A stretch of DNA of 64,000 bases from the NCBI GenBank assembly GCA_031553595.1, contig JAVBLI010000005.1, forward strand, positions 186,001 through 250,000. The letters are read 5' to 3'. Both the position numbers and the translations under genes were made by a program. Under the pieces are notes generated by a model that was not told the DNA's origin, did not search any database, and saw only the letters and a list, made by a program, of their open reading frames with translations. Positions 1-7,246 of the stretch are shown here, in pieces. Numbering within the stretch: the first letter of the stretch is position 1; every line of letters starts with the position of its first letter. The stretch comes from RGIG3701 sp031553595. GTDB taxonomy: Bacteria > Planctomycetota > Planctomycetia > Pirellulales > Thermoguttaceae.

Positions 1-223
1 GCCCTGCCGTGACGCTCCCACCGGGCGAGTTAATATAAAGGTGCACATCGGCCTGCGGGTCTTCGGACTGCAAAAACAGCAGTTGCGCGACGATCGCGTT
101 GGCCACTTCATCGTTAATGCCGCTGCCGAGAAAAATGATCCGGTCTTTCAGCAGCCGACTGTAAATATCCATCGCCCGCTCCTCGCGGCCGCTTTTTTCG
201 ATAACATAAGGAATGAGAGGCAT
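1..223 (-). CDS. clpP: ATP-dependent Clp protease proteolytic subunit, C-terminus cut by window edge
   Basis: ClpP is the serine-protease chamber that degrades proteins unfolded by ClpX or ClpA in the cytoplasm. The start codon lies at 221-223, preceded on the minus strand by an AGGAG ribosome site. About 74 residues are visible, including the RIIFLG and YINSPGGSVTAG stretches typical of ClpP. The catalytic Ser-His-Asp residues lie beyond base 1, so activity cannot be judged. It follows a second clpP (271-897) after a gap of about 47 bases on the same strand, making a tandem pair behind tig. Multiple ClpP paralogues are known in planctomycetes and cyanobacteria and can form mixed rings. The family call is sure; which paralogue this is, is not. 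Confidence 0.93.
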   Translation of the reverse strand, partial: MPLIPYVIEKSGREERAMDIYSRLLKDRIIFLGSGINDEVANAIVAQLLFLQSEDPQADVHLYINSPGGSVTAG

Positions 224-270
224 ATTTTCTCCTTGAGGGATTGTGTCGAAGGTTGAGGGAGGTGGTGAAA

Positions 271-897
271 TTACTCTTCCGTCGTCTCTTCCGGCTTCTG
301 CAGGATGCTGTCGACCAGGCCGTACTCCACCGCTTCCGCCGCGGTCATATAATAATCGCGGTCGGTGTCTTTCGCGATCCGCTCGATCGGCTGGCCGGTG
401 TGACTGGCGAGGATTTCGTTGAGCAGCTGGCGGGTACGGATGATTTCGCGTGCCTGAATTTCGATGTCCGAAACCTGGCCGCCGACGCCGCCCGCGGGCT
501 GGTGAATCATTAGTTTCGAGTGTTCCAGCGCGAAACGCTTGCCTTTTGTGCCACCGGCCAGCAGCACCGCCGCGGCGCTGGCGGCCAGGCCCACGCAGTA
601 CGTGCACACCGGGCACGACAAAATCGCCATCGTGTCCAGAATCGCCAGGCCGGCACTGACACTCCCGCCGGGGGAATTAATATAAAAATGAATGTCCTTT
701 CGCCGGTTTTCGCTCTGCAAATACAGCAGCTGCATCACCACTGCACTGGCGTTTCCGTCGTCGATGACGCCCTGGAGAAAAATGATCCGGTTCTCCAACA
801 GCAAGTCCGAAAGCGTCAGATTCCGCTGCCGCTGATACTGATTGCCGCGCTGGGCCGTGGGGAAGGAAAAGGTTCCGGGATGAATGATATCGCTCAT
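271..897 (-). CDS. clpP: ATP-dependent Clp protease proteolytic subunit (second copy)
   Basis: This is a 208-residue ClpP, the usual family length. The triad is complete: Ser107 in GLAAS, His132 in MIHQP and Asp181 in DTDRDYY, aligned with E. coli Ser97, His122 and Asp171. I chose the ATG at 895-897 (protein begins MSDIIHPG) because the frame upstream of it is made of short repeat DNA (898-1010) rather than protein-like sequence. No strong ribosome site precedes this ATG, since the repeat replaces it. The gene lies between tig and the other clpP in one minus-strand cluster, so it is probably co-transcribed. The first member of a tandem clpP pair often carries regulatory or heterotypic-ring roles, but nothing here distinguishes the roles. 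Confidence 0.95.
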   Translation of the reverse strand: MSDIIHPGTFSFPTAQRGNQYQRQRNLTLSDLLLENRIIFLQGVIDDGNASAVVMQLLYLQSENRRKDIHFYINSPGGSVSAGLAILDTMAILSCPVCTYCVGLAASAAAVLLAGGTKGKRFALEHSKLMIHQPAGGVGGQVSDIEIQAREIIRTRQLLNEILASHTGQPIERIAKDTDRDYYMTAAEAVEYGLVDSILQKPEETTEE

Positions 898-1010
898 GGA
901 ATGGTGAAGGTAAATGGTGAATGGTGAATGGTGATTGCGAGACGGAGGCGGGAAGGACACGAGCGAATCGCTTGCATCATTCACCATTCACCATTCACCA
1001 TTCACCATTT
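898..1010. repeat. Inverted pair of short tandem repeats (unit ATGGTGA / TCACCAT)
   Basis: The left arm (about 898-935) holds several ATGGTGA heptamers. The right arm (about 975-1010) holds four copies of the complement, TTCACCA. The spacer contains GCGAG and CGCTTGC, which also pair. The whole can fold into one long hairpin in the leader between tig and clpP. It is one of several loci in this window with the same architecture but different unit sequences. Confidence 0.8.
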
Positions 1011-1107
1011 TATAACGAAAACCGGATCAATTACCGCACTGACCCGGTTTTACAAAAATTCGCAATCCGCGGTTTTACCTAAAGTACGCACCGCGCTGGA
1101 CACCGGT

Positions 1108-2553
1108 TCACGCGTCCGCTTCTTCCGCCGCTTCCTCTTCCGGCTTTTCACCGCCGGCGGGCAGGTCCAGCGAAGACGTCTCGGCCGGGTACGGCTCGTA
1201 CGACGTTTCCGTGAAATCCGCGTTCTCCATGATCATCTCGATCACCTTCCGCTCGACAATCTGGTTCCGCAGCACATCCATGCGGTTCTCTTTTTCCAGA
1301 CGGGCACGGACCCGACGCGGATTTTCACCGGTCTGCGTGGCAATTTCGACGATCTCGGCATCATAATCATCGTCGCCCGCGTCGATTTTCTCGTCTTCCG
1401 CGATCCGCTCGAGGATGAAATGCTCTTTCAGGAGCTTCGCCGTGCTCTCGCGGCTGTTTTGCTGCAGCACGTTCAGGTACGACTGAATCTGCTCGACGCC
1501 GAAACCCGACCGCTGCAATTCGAGCATCGTGCGGTACAGCTCGCGCTGCGTCTGACGCTCCAGCAGTGCCGGCGGCAGATCCCAGTCCGCGCCTTTAAGC
1601 AACTCCCCCGTGATCGACTCGCGGGCCGATTGCTCCTGCTCGTACGTCAACTGACGCTCCATCCGGCCGCGGAGAAAGTCCAGCAAATTGCCGAGATTCT
1701 TGAAGCCGAGGGTCGTCGCAAATTCCTCGTTCGCTTCGGGCAAATCGAGCTTCGAAACCTTTTTCACCTCAAACACCGCGTCCACTTCCTTGCCACGCAG
1801 CGGAACGTTCGGGGCGGAATCCGACAGCTTCAGCTTCAGCACGCGCGTCTCGCCAGCCTTCACGCCGGCCATTTGCTTGTCGAAATTCTCAAGCATCGCG
1901 TCGTTGAACGAAAGCTCCGGACGCAGGCGAATCACTTCGTTTTCGCTCTGGTTGACCAATTCGCCGTTATAATTGAACGTGAGTTTCGTTTCGATATAAT
2001 CGCCGCTCTCAGCCCCGCCGTCTTTCTCTTCCAGCTTGCCGTAACGGGCGCGGAGATCCAAAAGCGCCGCGTCGACGTCCGCATCCGTGAACTCTCGCAC
2101 CGGCTTCTGGAGCTTCAGCCCACGCCAGTCGGGAACCGTAAATTCCGGACGCACTTCCACATCATACTCGAACGCCAGAGGCCCGGACTCCGGGATCTCG
2201 ATCGCGTTGAAGTCGAACACCGGATCGCTGATTGGCGCCAGCGATTCCGTCTCGTTCACCTGCGACATGCTCTCCATCAGCAGCGCACTCTTGACCCGCT
2301 CGGCCACTTCCTTCCGGAACCGCAGCTCGACCAGCTTGCGAGGGGCATGACCAGGACGGAAACCGGGAACCTGCGCTTCCGGCACCAGCTCCTCAAACTC
2401 CTTATCCATGAAGCGATCGATATCCTCACGCGAAATCGTGACCGTAATATGACGCTCGCACGTGCTGCGCTGTTCGACGTTTACTTCCAGCGAGAGCTGC
2501 TGGCCGGCATCTTCCATATTTTCCATTTCCGGAGACAAAGATTCATCAGACAT
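1108..2553 (-). CDS. tig: Trigger factor, ribosome-associated chaperone and peptidyl-prolyl isomerase
   Basis: Trigger factor binds at the ribosome exit tunnel and shields nascent chains. The 481-residue protein has the N-terminal ribosome-binding domain with the signature GFRPGHAP (residues 64-71), a central FKBP-like region (roughly 185-270) and a helical C-terminal chaperone domain, ending in an acidic tail rich in Glu and Ala. I chose the ATG at 2551-2553 (MSDESL) because TAGGA lies 9 bases upstream. The two ATGs further upstream have no usable spacing. It heads a tig-clpP-clpP cluster, the common bacterial arrangement that puts folding and degradation under one promoter (2661-2689). The N-terminal 20 residues are longer than usual and acidic. 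Confidence 0.95.
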   Translation of the reverse strand: MSDESLSPEMENMEDAGQQLSLEVNVEQRSTCERHITVTISREDIDRFMDKEFEELVPEAQVPGFRPGHAPRKLVELRFRKEVAERVKSALLMESMSQVNETESLAPISDPVFDFNAIEIPESGPLAFEYDVEVRPEFTVPDWRGLKLQKPVREFTDADVDAALLDLRARYGKLEEKDGGAESGDYIETKLTFNYNGELVNQSENEVIRLRPELSFNDAMLENFDKQMAGVKAGETRVLKLKLSDSAPNVPLRGKEVDAVFEVKKVSKLDLPEANEEFATTLGFKNLGNLLDFLRGRMERQLTYEQEQSARESITGELLKGADWDLPPALLERQTQRELYRTMLELQRSGFGVEQIQSYLNVLQQNSRESTAKLLKEHFILERIAEDEKIDAGDDDYDAEIVEIATQTGENPRRVRARLEKENRMDVLRNQIVERKVIEMIMENADFTETSYEPYPAETSSLDLPAGGEKPEEEAAEEADA

Positions 2554-2660
2554 GGTATTCATTCCTAAAACTGTTAGCACTCCCGGTAAACCGTACCGGA
2601 TTTCTTAAAAAATATCTTTAACACCGAAGCAAGCATTCGCCCGGCCCTTACACCACTTAT

Positions 2661-2689
2661 ATTATACGCGTTTCCCCGCCGAATGTAAA
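2661..2689 (-). promoter_or_regulatory. Sigma-70-type promoter for tig-clpP-clpP
   Basis: On the minus strand TTTACA (2684-2689) is followed after 17 bases by TATAAT (2661-2666), a near-perfect housekeeping promoter. It points at tig, leaving a leader of about 100 bases. Confidence 0.8.
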
Positions 2690-2752
2690 GGAGGGCGATT
2701 CGGGCAATATGCCAAAAAAAACGCGCCGAGCGGTGAAAAAAACTGATATTTT

Positions 2753-2794
2753 CAGCGACAAAAAAAGCCTGCACCGGAAAACCGACACAGGCCT
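2753..2794 (-). terminator. Intrinsic terminator after tRNA-Gly
   Basis: On the minus strand the sequence just past the tRNA forms a stem GCCTGTGTCGG / CCGGTGCAGGC with a TTTT loop, followed by a run of seven T. This is a standard rho-independent terminator, and it separates the tRNA transcript from the tig promoter. Confidence 0.85.
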
Positions 2795-2797
2795 GAG

Positions 2798-2870
2798 AGC
2801 GGGCGAAGGGGTTCGAACCCTCGACAACGACGTTGGCAACGTCGTGCTCTGCCAACTGAGCTACGCCCGC
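2798..2870 (-). tRNA. tRNA-Gly (anticodon GCC)
   Basis: The minus strand folds as a cloverleaf: acceptor GCGGGCG/CGCCCGC, D arm with AGCTCAGTTGGCAGAGC, anticodon stem CGACG/CGTCG around loop TTGCCAA (anticodon GCC) and T arm with GGTTCGAACC. The discriminator base is T, and CCA is not encoded. It has its own promoter and terminator. Confidence 0.97.
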
Positions 2871-2891
2871 TTGCGTACTCTGATGTTTCGA

Positions 2892-2919
2892 ATTATACGC
2901 GACTGCAAATGTTTTTCAA
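2892..2919 (-). promoter_or_regulatory. Promoter of tRNA-Gly
   Basis: On the minus strand TTGAAA (2914-2919) and TATAAT (2892-2897) are separated by 16 bases, about 20 bases before the tRNA 5' end. This is close to the consensus expected for a stable-RNA promoter. Confidence 0.75.
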
Positions 2920-3133
2920 GTACCCCCCGAAAATTTTCGGGAACTTTTCCGAAATTCGGTCCACAGGTCTTGCAACGCGACGGCGCCGGTGGTATTTTAT
3001 AAGTATCCATCACGTGTTTTATTGGGAGGTTTGGCGGGGATGCGTAATCTGTCGCGGCGATTCCACAAACCGCGGCGGCAAGTTTTTTTGTTGCCGACTC
3101 CATAAAACCATCAATTCAGCAAAGGAGTTCATG

Positions 3134-3862
3134 ATGTTTCGAAAATTTGCGTTAAGCCTCGCGATCCTCGCCTGCTTCCAGGTCGCAACACATGCCAACG
3201 AGTGGAAAAGCGGGATCGTGTGGGAGAAGCCGGAAGTGGTCGAGGGCACCGAGCCGACCACGACGCCTCCACCGGAAGGGGCGATCGTGCTTTTTGACGG
3301 TACGAATTTAGACGCCTGGAACGGCGGCGACAAGTGGCTCGTGAAAGACGGGTATGCTGAGGTGCGGGAGACCGACATCAGCTCGAAGCAGAAATTCGGC
3401 AGCTGCAAGCTCCATCTGGAGTGGGCGTCGCCGGAAAAAGTCGAGTCGCGGGATCAGGGCCGGGGCAACAGCGGCGTGTTCCTCATGGGCAAGTACGAAT
3501 TGCAGATTCTGGACTCGTACGATAACGACACCTACTACGACGGCCAATGCGGCTCGATCTATAAGCAGCACCCGCCGCTTAAAAACGTCTGCCGCGCCCC
3601 GGGCGAGTGGAATTCGTACGATATCGAGTTCACCGCCCCCGTCCTTGACGGCGATAAGCTCGTCAAGCCGGGTTTCATCACGGTTTATCAGAATGGTGTG
3701 TTAATTCAGGATAATTGGGAATTTTTGGGCGCCACCGCGTGGCATAAACCGCCGGAATGGGAAGCGCATGGCCCGAAAGAGTCGCTGCGGCTCCAGAATC
3801 ACGGCAACCCCGTGCGTTTCCGCAATATTTGGATTGTCGAAACGGATAAAGAAGAGAAATAA
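3134..3862 (+). CDS. Secreted DUF1080 protein (3-keto-disaccharide hydrolase family)
   Basis: The protein has 242 residues with an N-terminal signal peptide (hydrophobic core ALSLAILACF, probable cleavage after THA). The mature part is a DUF1080 concanavalin-like domain with the hallmark VLFDGTNLDAW near residue 60 and conserved NSGVFLMGKYELQILDS and PGEWNSYDIEF stretches. Members are expanded in planctomycetes, and some hydrolyse 3-keto-glycosides during sugar-polymer breakdown. The substrate here is unknown. A strong AAGGAG site precedes two adjacent ATGs (3131 and 3134); spacing favours 3134. A possible promoter TTGCAA-N17-TATTTT lies upstream. A palindromic repeat follows at once downstream. 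A second DUF1080 protein lies at 5746. Confidence 0.9.
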   Translation: MFRKFALSLAILACFQVATHANEWKSGIVWEKPEVVEGTEPTTTPPPEGAIVLFDGTNLDAWNGGDKWLVKDGYAEVRETDISSKQKFGSCKLHLEWASPEKVESRDQGRGNSGVFLMGKYELQILDSYDNDTYYDGQCGSIYKQHPPLKNVCRAPGEWNSYDIEFTAPVLDGDKLVKPGFITVYQNGVLIQDNWEFLGATAWHKPPEWEAHGPKESLRLQNHGNPVRFRNIWIVETDKEEK

Positions 3863-3897
3863 GTCGGCTTGACCTATTTCTAAAATCAGAGCAGCCA

Positions 3898-4011
3898 CAA
3901 GAACAGCAGCCGGGAATGTAGCAAAGCGAAATGACCGGATAGAGTCGTTGGATTTTTTCCCAGTTCTATCCGGTCACTCTCGCTGCGCTTCGTTCCCGGC
4001 TGCTGTTCTTG
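3898..4011. repeat. Palindromic intergenic repeat, family 1, copy 1
   Basis: The element is 114 bases with 19-base perfect ends (CAAGAACAGCAGCCGGGAA and its complement) and an inner pair GACCGGATAG / CTATCCGGTC. It sits between the convergent ends of the DUF1080 gene and the small membrane protein gene. Related copies are at 36726, 42879 and 58944, with a half copy at 14698. It could act as a two-way transcription terminator or be a small non-autonomous mobile element; no transposase is nearby. Confidence 0.9.
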
Positions 4012-4036
4012 CGGATACATTAATTTGAAAACGGCT

Positions 4037-4360
4037 CTATTTCACCGCTTTTGCCAGCACGAAATAAACGCAACTGCGAACCACGAGGAAAATGATGCCG
4101 ATGAGGAACGCGTTGAGCAATGTGACCGGAAAAACCAGAGTAATTCCAATTCCAACACACAGCGCCGCGACTGCCCCGGCCAGCAAACCGGCATTGGGCC
4201 CACCGGGGGTACCGAAGAGCACTGTCATTGCCACCGCGATCAGCGCCCCGAGGATGGACGCCAGCAGTGCCGGAATCAGTCCGACGCCGTCACCCAGCAG
4301 CACGTTCATCACCACCATCAAAATCACCGCGTCCAAAACCAATTGTATCAACGTTTTCAT
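4037..4360 (-). CDS. Small integral membrane protein of unknown function
   Basis: The 107-residue protein is almost entirely hydrophobic, with three to four predicted membrane helices: about residues 3-22, 28-48, 58-77 and 80-102. A GTPGGPNAG loop sits near the middle. A perfect AGGAGG ribosome site lies 5 bases before the ATG, which supports a real gene. I do not recognise a family, and the sequence shows no catalytic motif. It is monocistronic, converging on the DUF1080 gene, with the palindromic repeat between the two stops. Confidence 0.75.
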   Translation of the reverse strand: MKTLIQLVLDAVILMVVMNVLLGDGVGLIPALLASILGALIAVAMTVLFGTPGGPNAGLLAGAVAALCVGIGITLVFPVTLLNAFLIGIIFLVVRSCVYFVLAKAVK

Positions 4361-4680
4361 CCTAACCTCCTAATATTAATACTCAAATCACTGGATAATT
4401 CCGTTCACAGGCAAACCACGAGCCGTCTTTCCCGAAGGGTAAGCGGCGAACAGATGGGAAAACGCAACGGTTCCAGGTAAAAATATTCCCTCTCCGCGTG
4501 GAATATATCAATATTTTATCTCGAAAAAATCAAAAAAACAAGCTGGTTCCCAAAAAATTGTGAAAATAAACAAAATACGGATAAAAATCGCTCTTGCGTC
4601 AATTCTCGCAATGTGCTAATCTCCATCGGTTTATCGTATTATTCCCCTCACACGGCTCCAACTCGCAAGGATTCCAGCGT
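4361..4680. other. Divergent intergenic region, no gene seen
   Basis: This AT-rich gap holds the upstream regions of two divergent genes. The only clear signal is TTGCGT (4594-4599), 17 bases, TAATCT (4617-4622) on the plus strand, a plausible promoter for the lipoprotein at 4681. No RNA gene or conserved structure is seen. Confidence 0.5.
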
Positions 4681-5328
4681 ATGGAACATATGTCACGGCA
4701 TTTTCGATTTTTGTTGCTCATCGGGTTATTGAGCATCGTGGGTACTGTCGGGGGCTGTGCCGCCGCGGCCGGGACGCTCGGCTACATCATTTATGGCGAC
4801 GACGTCGACCCGCCCTGTAAAGATTTGAAGGGAAAGGTGGCGATCGTCTGCCGTCCGAAGGCGGCGCTGTCCTACCAGTACGGCGACACGGCGTCGCAGC
4901 TCGGCCGATCCGTGAACGTGCACATCCTGACGAAGCTCAAGAAAAAACAGAAAATCGAGTTGATTCCGCAGATTGAAATCGAAAAATATTGTGACGGTGC
5001 CGACAGCGACCTGGATTTCGAGGAAGTCGGGCGTGCGGTGGGAGCCGATCAGGTGATCGCGATCGATTTGTACGAATATACCCACATCGAAGGCACCGGC
5101 ACATACCGTGGCCAGGCTCAGTTTTCCGTGCGATTGATCGACATGAAAACCGGCAACGATATTTACGATGCCACCGAGTTCGGCAACTACGCGTACCCGC
5201 AAAATCACAGCATTTCCGCCTCCGAAATGAAGGAAGGCCAATTCCAGCAGCTTTATATTGGCAAGCTGGGCTACTTTATCAGCAAGATTTTCGTGCCCTA
5301 CAGCCGGTGGGATAAGGTGGAGATTTAA
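4681..5328 (+). CDS. Predicted lipoprotein of unknown function
   Basis: The 215-residue protein has a lipoprotein signal: a hydrophobic stretch RFLLLIGLLSIVGTVG followed by the lipobox VGGC near residue 25. The mature part (KVAIVCRPKAALSY, then EEVGRAVGADQVIAIDLYEY and FSVRLIDMKTGNDIYDATEF) has the alternating pattern of small periplasmic alpha/beta lipoproteins of the LpoB/CsgG type, but the match is weak and I do not assign a family. The ATG at 4681 follows AAGG at a spacing of 10; an ATG at 4690 is possible. It is probably attached to a membrane facing the periplasm. It lies alone between a membrane-protein gene and tRNA-Asn. Confidence 0.8.
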   Translation: MEHMSRHFRFLLLIGLLSIVGTVGGCAAAAGTLGYIIYGDDVDPPCKDLKGKVAIVCRPKAALSYQYGDTASQLGRSVNVHILTKLKKKQKIELIPQIEIEKYCDGADSDLDFEEVGRAVGADQVIAIDLYEYTHIEGTGTYRGQAQFSVRLIDMKTGNDIYDATEFGNYAYPQNHSISASEMKEGQFQQLYIGKLGYFISKIFVPYSRWDKVEI

Positions 5329-5452
5329 AATTGATAATTGATAATTGATAATTATTTCGCTTCCAACGTATTCAGCTCCGTAAAACATTTTTTGACATAC
5401 CTTAATATTATATAGTCTGCATCTCGCTTGCGTCAATTATCAATTATCAATT
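5327..5452. repeat. Inverted pair of short tandem repeats (unit TTGATAATTGATAA type)
   Basis: The left arm (5327-5354) repeats TTGATAA directly after the lipoprotein stop codon. The right arm (5432-5452) repeats TCAATTATCAATTATC, its complement. The spacer ends in CGCTTGCG, as at 25258-25345. The stop codon region of the upstream gene runs into the repeat. Confidence 0.75.
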
Positions 5453-5465
5453 CGCTCCCTCCCCC

Positions 5466-5496
5466 TTGCAAAAAAAACATGATATGCTAAGATAAT
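5466..5496 (+). promoter_or_regulatory. Probable promoter of tRNA-Asn
   Basis: TTGCAA (5466-5471) precedes TAAGAT (5488-5493) by 16 bases, or GATAAT (5491-5496) by 19 bases, just before the tRNA 5' end. The -35 is good and the -10 is ambiguous. Confidence 0.45.
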
Positions 5497-5503
5497 CCGA
5501 GTT

Positions 5504-5576
5504 GCCCGAATAGCTCAGTCGGTAGAGCAAGCGGCTGTTAACCGCTGGGTCGTAGGTTCGAGTCCTTCTTCGGGCG
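5504..5576 (+). tRNA. tRNA-Asn (anticodon GTT)
   Basis: A cloverleaf with acceptor GCCCGAA/TTCGGGC, D arm TAGCTCAGTCGGTAGAGC, anticodon stem AGCGG/CCGCT around loop CTGTTAA (anticodon GTT) and T arm GGTTCGAGTCC. The discriminator is G and CCA is not encoded. The cognate synthetase asnS is in the same window at 36877. Confidence 0.97.
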
Positions 5577-5585
5577 CTTCACGCG

Positions 5586-5621
5586 AGGCTTTTAGGTCGT
5601 TTGGCTTAAAAGCCTTTTTTC
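5586..5621 (+). terminator. Intrinsic terminator after tRNA-Asn
   Basis: AGGCTTTTA (5586-5594) pairs with TAAAAGCCT (5607-5615) and is followed by a T run, ten bases after the tRNA end. Confidence 0.8.
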
Positions 5622-5745
5622 GTATTCTTTTTTCTCGCCGCCACTCTTGCAGCCGCCGCACCCGCGTGTTAAAATGAGAAATTACAGTGATACGCACAGT
5701 GCGTAAAATCTACACTACCAACGCAAAATAAACAAGGAGGAATTC

Positions 5746-6423
5746 ATGAAACTCACCCAAATCACACTCGCCCTGGCGATGGCGTTCGTTTTCGGCACGG
5801 CGGCGATGGCCGACGAGGCTTGCTGCGGATGGAAGCCGCTGTTCAACGCCGACCTCTCCAACGCGACCTTCAAGGAAGGCGTTTGGACCATCGGCAACGA
5901 CGGCGTTATGACCGCCAGCGAAGACCAGTCCATCTGGGCCAAGGGCGATTACGAGAACTTCGAAGTCGCGCTGGAATTCATGACCGACCACCACACCAAC
6001 AGCGGCGTGCTGGTTTACTGCACCGACCTCGACAACTGGATTCCGAACTCCGTCGAGGTTCAGATTCTCGACGACAGCGAGAAAATCAAAGAGGGCGGCA
6101 AGCCCGAACGCAGCGACTGCGCCGCCATTTACGGCCACGTCGCCCCCAGCAAGCTGCTGGTGAAGAACCCCGGCGAGTGGAACACGATGGTGGTGAAGTG
6201 CGTCGGCCCGAAAATCGAAGTCACCCTCAACGGCGAAAAAGTCACCGAGATGGACATGACCCAGTGGACTTCCGCGAAGACGAACCCGGACGGCTCCGAG
6301 ATTCCCGGCTGGCTCAGCAAGCCGAAAGCGGAGATGGCCACCAAGGGCGCCATCGGCTTCCAGGGCAAGCACGGCCAGTCCAACATCTATTTCAAAAACA
6401 TCAAAATCCGCGACGCGAAGTAA
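5746..6423 (+). CDS. Secreted DUF1080 protein (3-keto-disaccharide hydrolase family), second copy
   Basis: The 225-residue protein begins with a classical signal peptide (TLALAMAFVFGTAAMA, cleavage AMA-DE). The mature DUF1080 domain shows WKPLFNADLSNATF, then FMTDHHTNSGVLVYC, VEVQILDDSE, PGEWNTMVVKCVGPKIEVTL and a C-terminal GAIGFQGKHGQSNIYFKNIKI. This matches the family order of jelly-roll strands. An AAGGAGG site precedes the ATG at good spacing. It is divergent in sequence from the copy at 3134 and is probably an exported carbohydrate-active protein. The natural substrate cannot be read from sequence. Confidence 0.9.
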   Translation: MKLTQITLALAMAFVFGTAAMADEACCGWKPLFNADLSNATFKEGVWTIGNDGVMTASEDQSIWAKGDYENFEVALEFMTDHHTNSGVLVYCTDLDNWIPNSVEVQILDDSEKIKEGGKPERSDCAAIYGHVAPSKLLVKNPGEWNTMVVKCVGPKIEVTLNGEKVTEMDMTQWTSAKTNPDGSEIPGWLSKPKAEMATKGAIGFQGKHGQSNIYFKNIKIRDAK

Positions 6424-6448
6424 AACCGCATTCGCGGTTAATGAATCA

Positions 6449-6569
6449 GCACTGGCGTGCCTGGTGAATCGCCGCGGCGCGGCTTGTGAAATGTGAAATG
6501 TTTTGATAGCAATTTAAAACACTTCACACTTCACCAGCCCGAAGGGCGATTCACCAGGCACGCCAGTGC
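6449..6569. repeat. Palindromic intergenic repeat, family 2, copy 1
   Basis: Arms GCACTGGCGTGCCTGGTG (continuing to 6473) and its exact complement at 6545-6569 form a 25-base perfect inverted repeat. Inside it, GGCTTGTGAAATGTGAAATG pairs imperfectly with the stretch ending at 6540, including two GTGAAAT units. It lies between convergent genes. A related element lies at 38298-38449. Confidence 0.85.
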
Positions 6570-6593
6570 CATTTCACATCTTCCCGTGCCGTT

Positions 6594-7148
6594 TCACTTC
6601 TTCCTCGCGCGGAAAATCACCTCCCGGCACTGATTCAGAAAATCGTCGTACGCGCCGCAGCCGTAATCGGGGAAGGTCCACGGATGGCCCTGCCACGCAC
6701 CATGGCGGTAAAAGAGCGTGATCTCAGCGTAAATGCCGCGAGCCATGTACAGCCGATGGGCGTAATCTTTCGTCGACGCCAGCACGAGTTTTCCGAGATC
6801 GACGTAACCCGGGTCGATGTTCACGGGCCGCGCTTCAGGGATTTCGCCGGGCCAACGCTCACGTGCCAGCGCCGCGAACTCCTCTTCCCAGGCGTTCGAC
6901 TGATGCTTCATCTCCACCAGCACCGATGGCTCCACCAGCGGCTGCATGGCGAAGAAATATTTCGTCAGCCCCGCCCCCATACTCGCATCATAATAACGCG
7001 TCTGCTGGAACGGAAACCCCGCACTCTCCAGAATGATCTCGCCCCAATCGCGCGCGATCCGCTCCCGCACCCACGCAAGCGCCTGCGGATGCCGTGTAAA
7101 AACCGCCGTCATTGGCAGCACCGCCGCCGGGGAATGTATCTCGCCCAC
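6594..7148 (-). CDS. DUF4416 family protein
   Basis: The 184-residue protein matches the DUF4416 family, with the conserved block VNIDPGYVDLGKLVLASTKD (about 108-127), then HRLYMARGIYAEITLFY and a C-terminal PWTFPDYGCGAYDDFL. The family is widespread in thermophiles, deltaproteobacteria and planctomycetes and has no known biochemical function. I chose the GTG at 7146-7148 because GAAGGAG lies six bases upstream. The stop region converges on the DUF1080 gene across a palindromic repeat. Upstream it is separated from the oxidoreductase at 7247 by a repeat (7169-7235), with both genes on the minus strand. Confidence 0.88.
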   Translation of the reverse strand: MGEIHSPAAVLPMTAVFTRHPQALAWVRERIARDWGEIILESAGFPFQQTRYYDASMGAGLTKYFFAMQPLVEPSVLVEMKHQSNAWEEEFAALARERWPGEIPEARPVNIDPGYVDLGKLVLASTKDYAHRLYMARGIYAEITLFYRHGAWQGHPWTFPDYGCGAYDDFLNQCREVIFRARKK

Positions 7149-7168
7149 CGTTTTCTCCTTCGCAGGAA

Positions 7169-7235
7169 GGAATTTGTGGATTGTGATTTGCGGTTTGTGT
7201 TAAATTTCCAATCCACAATCCACAAGCCACAATTC
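7169..7235. repeat. Inverted pair of short degenerate repeats (unit TTGTGGA type)
   Basis: Left arm GGAATTTGTGGATTGTG and right arm CAATCCACAATCCACAAG, with its complement continuing to 7235, pair across a short AT spacer. It has the same design as 898-1010 and 5327-5452, with a different repeat unit. Confidence 0.65.
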
Positions 7236-7246
7236 CCATTCCTCCA

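Noticed and set aside
898..1010. Tandem heptamer arrays considered as a CRISPR
   Set aside because: The units are 7-10 bases, directly adjacent, without unique spacers, and no cas gene is present.
928..2568. A 546-codon open frame on the plus strand opposite tig
   Set aside because: It is antisense to trigger factor along its whole length, has an amino-acid composition rich in Arg, His and Leu typical of complementary-frame reading in GC-rich DNA, and lacks a ribosome site.
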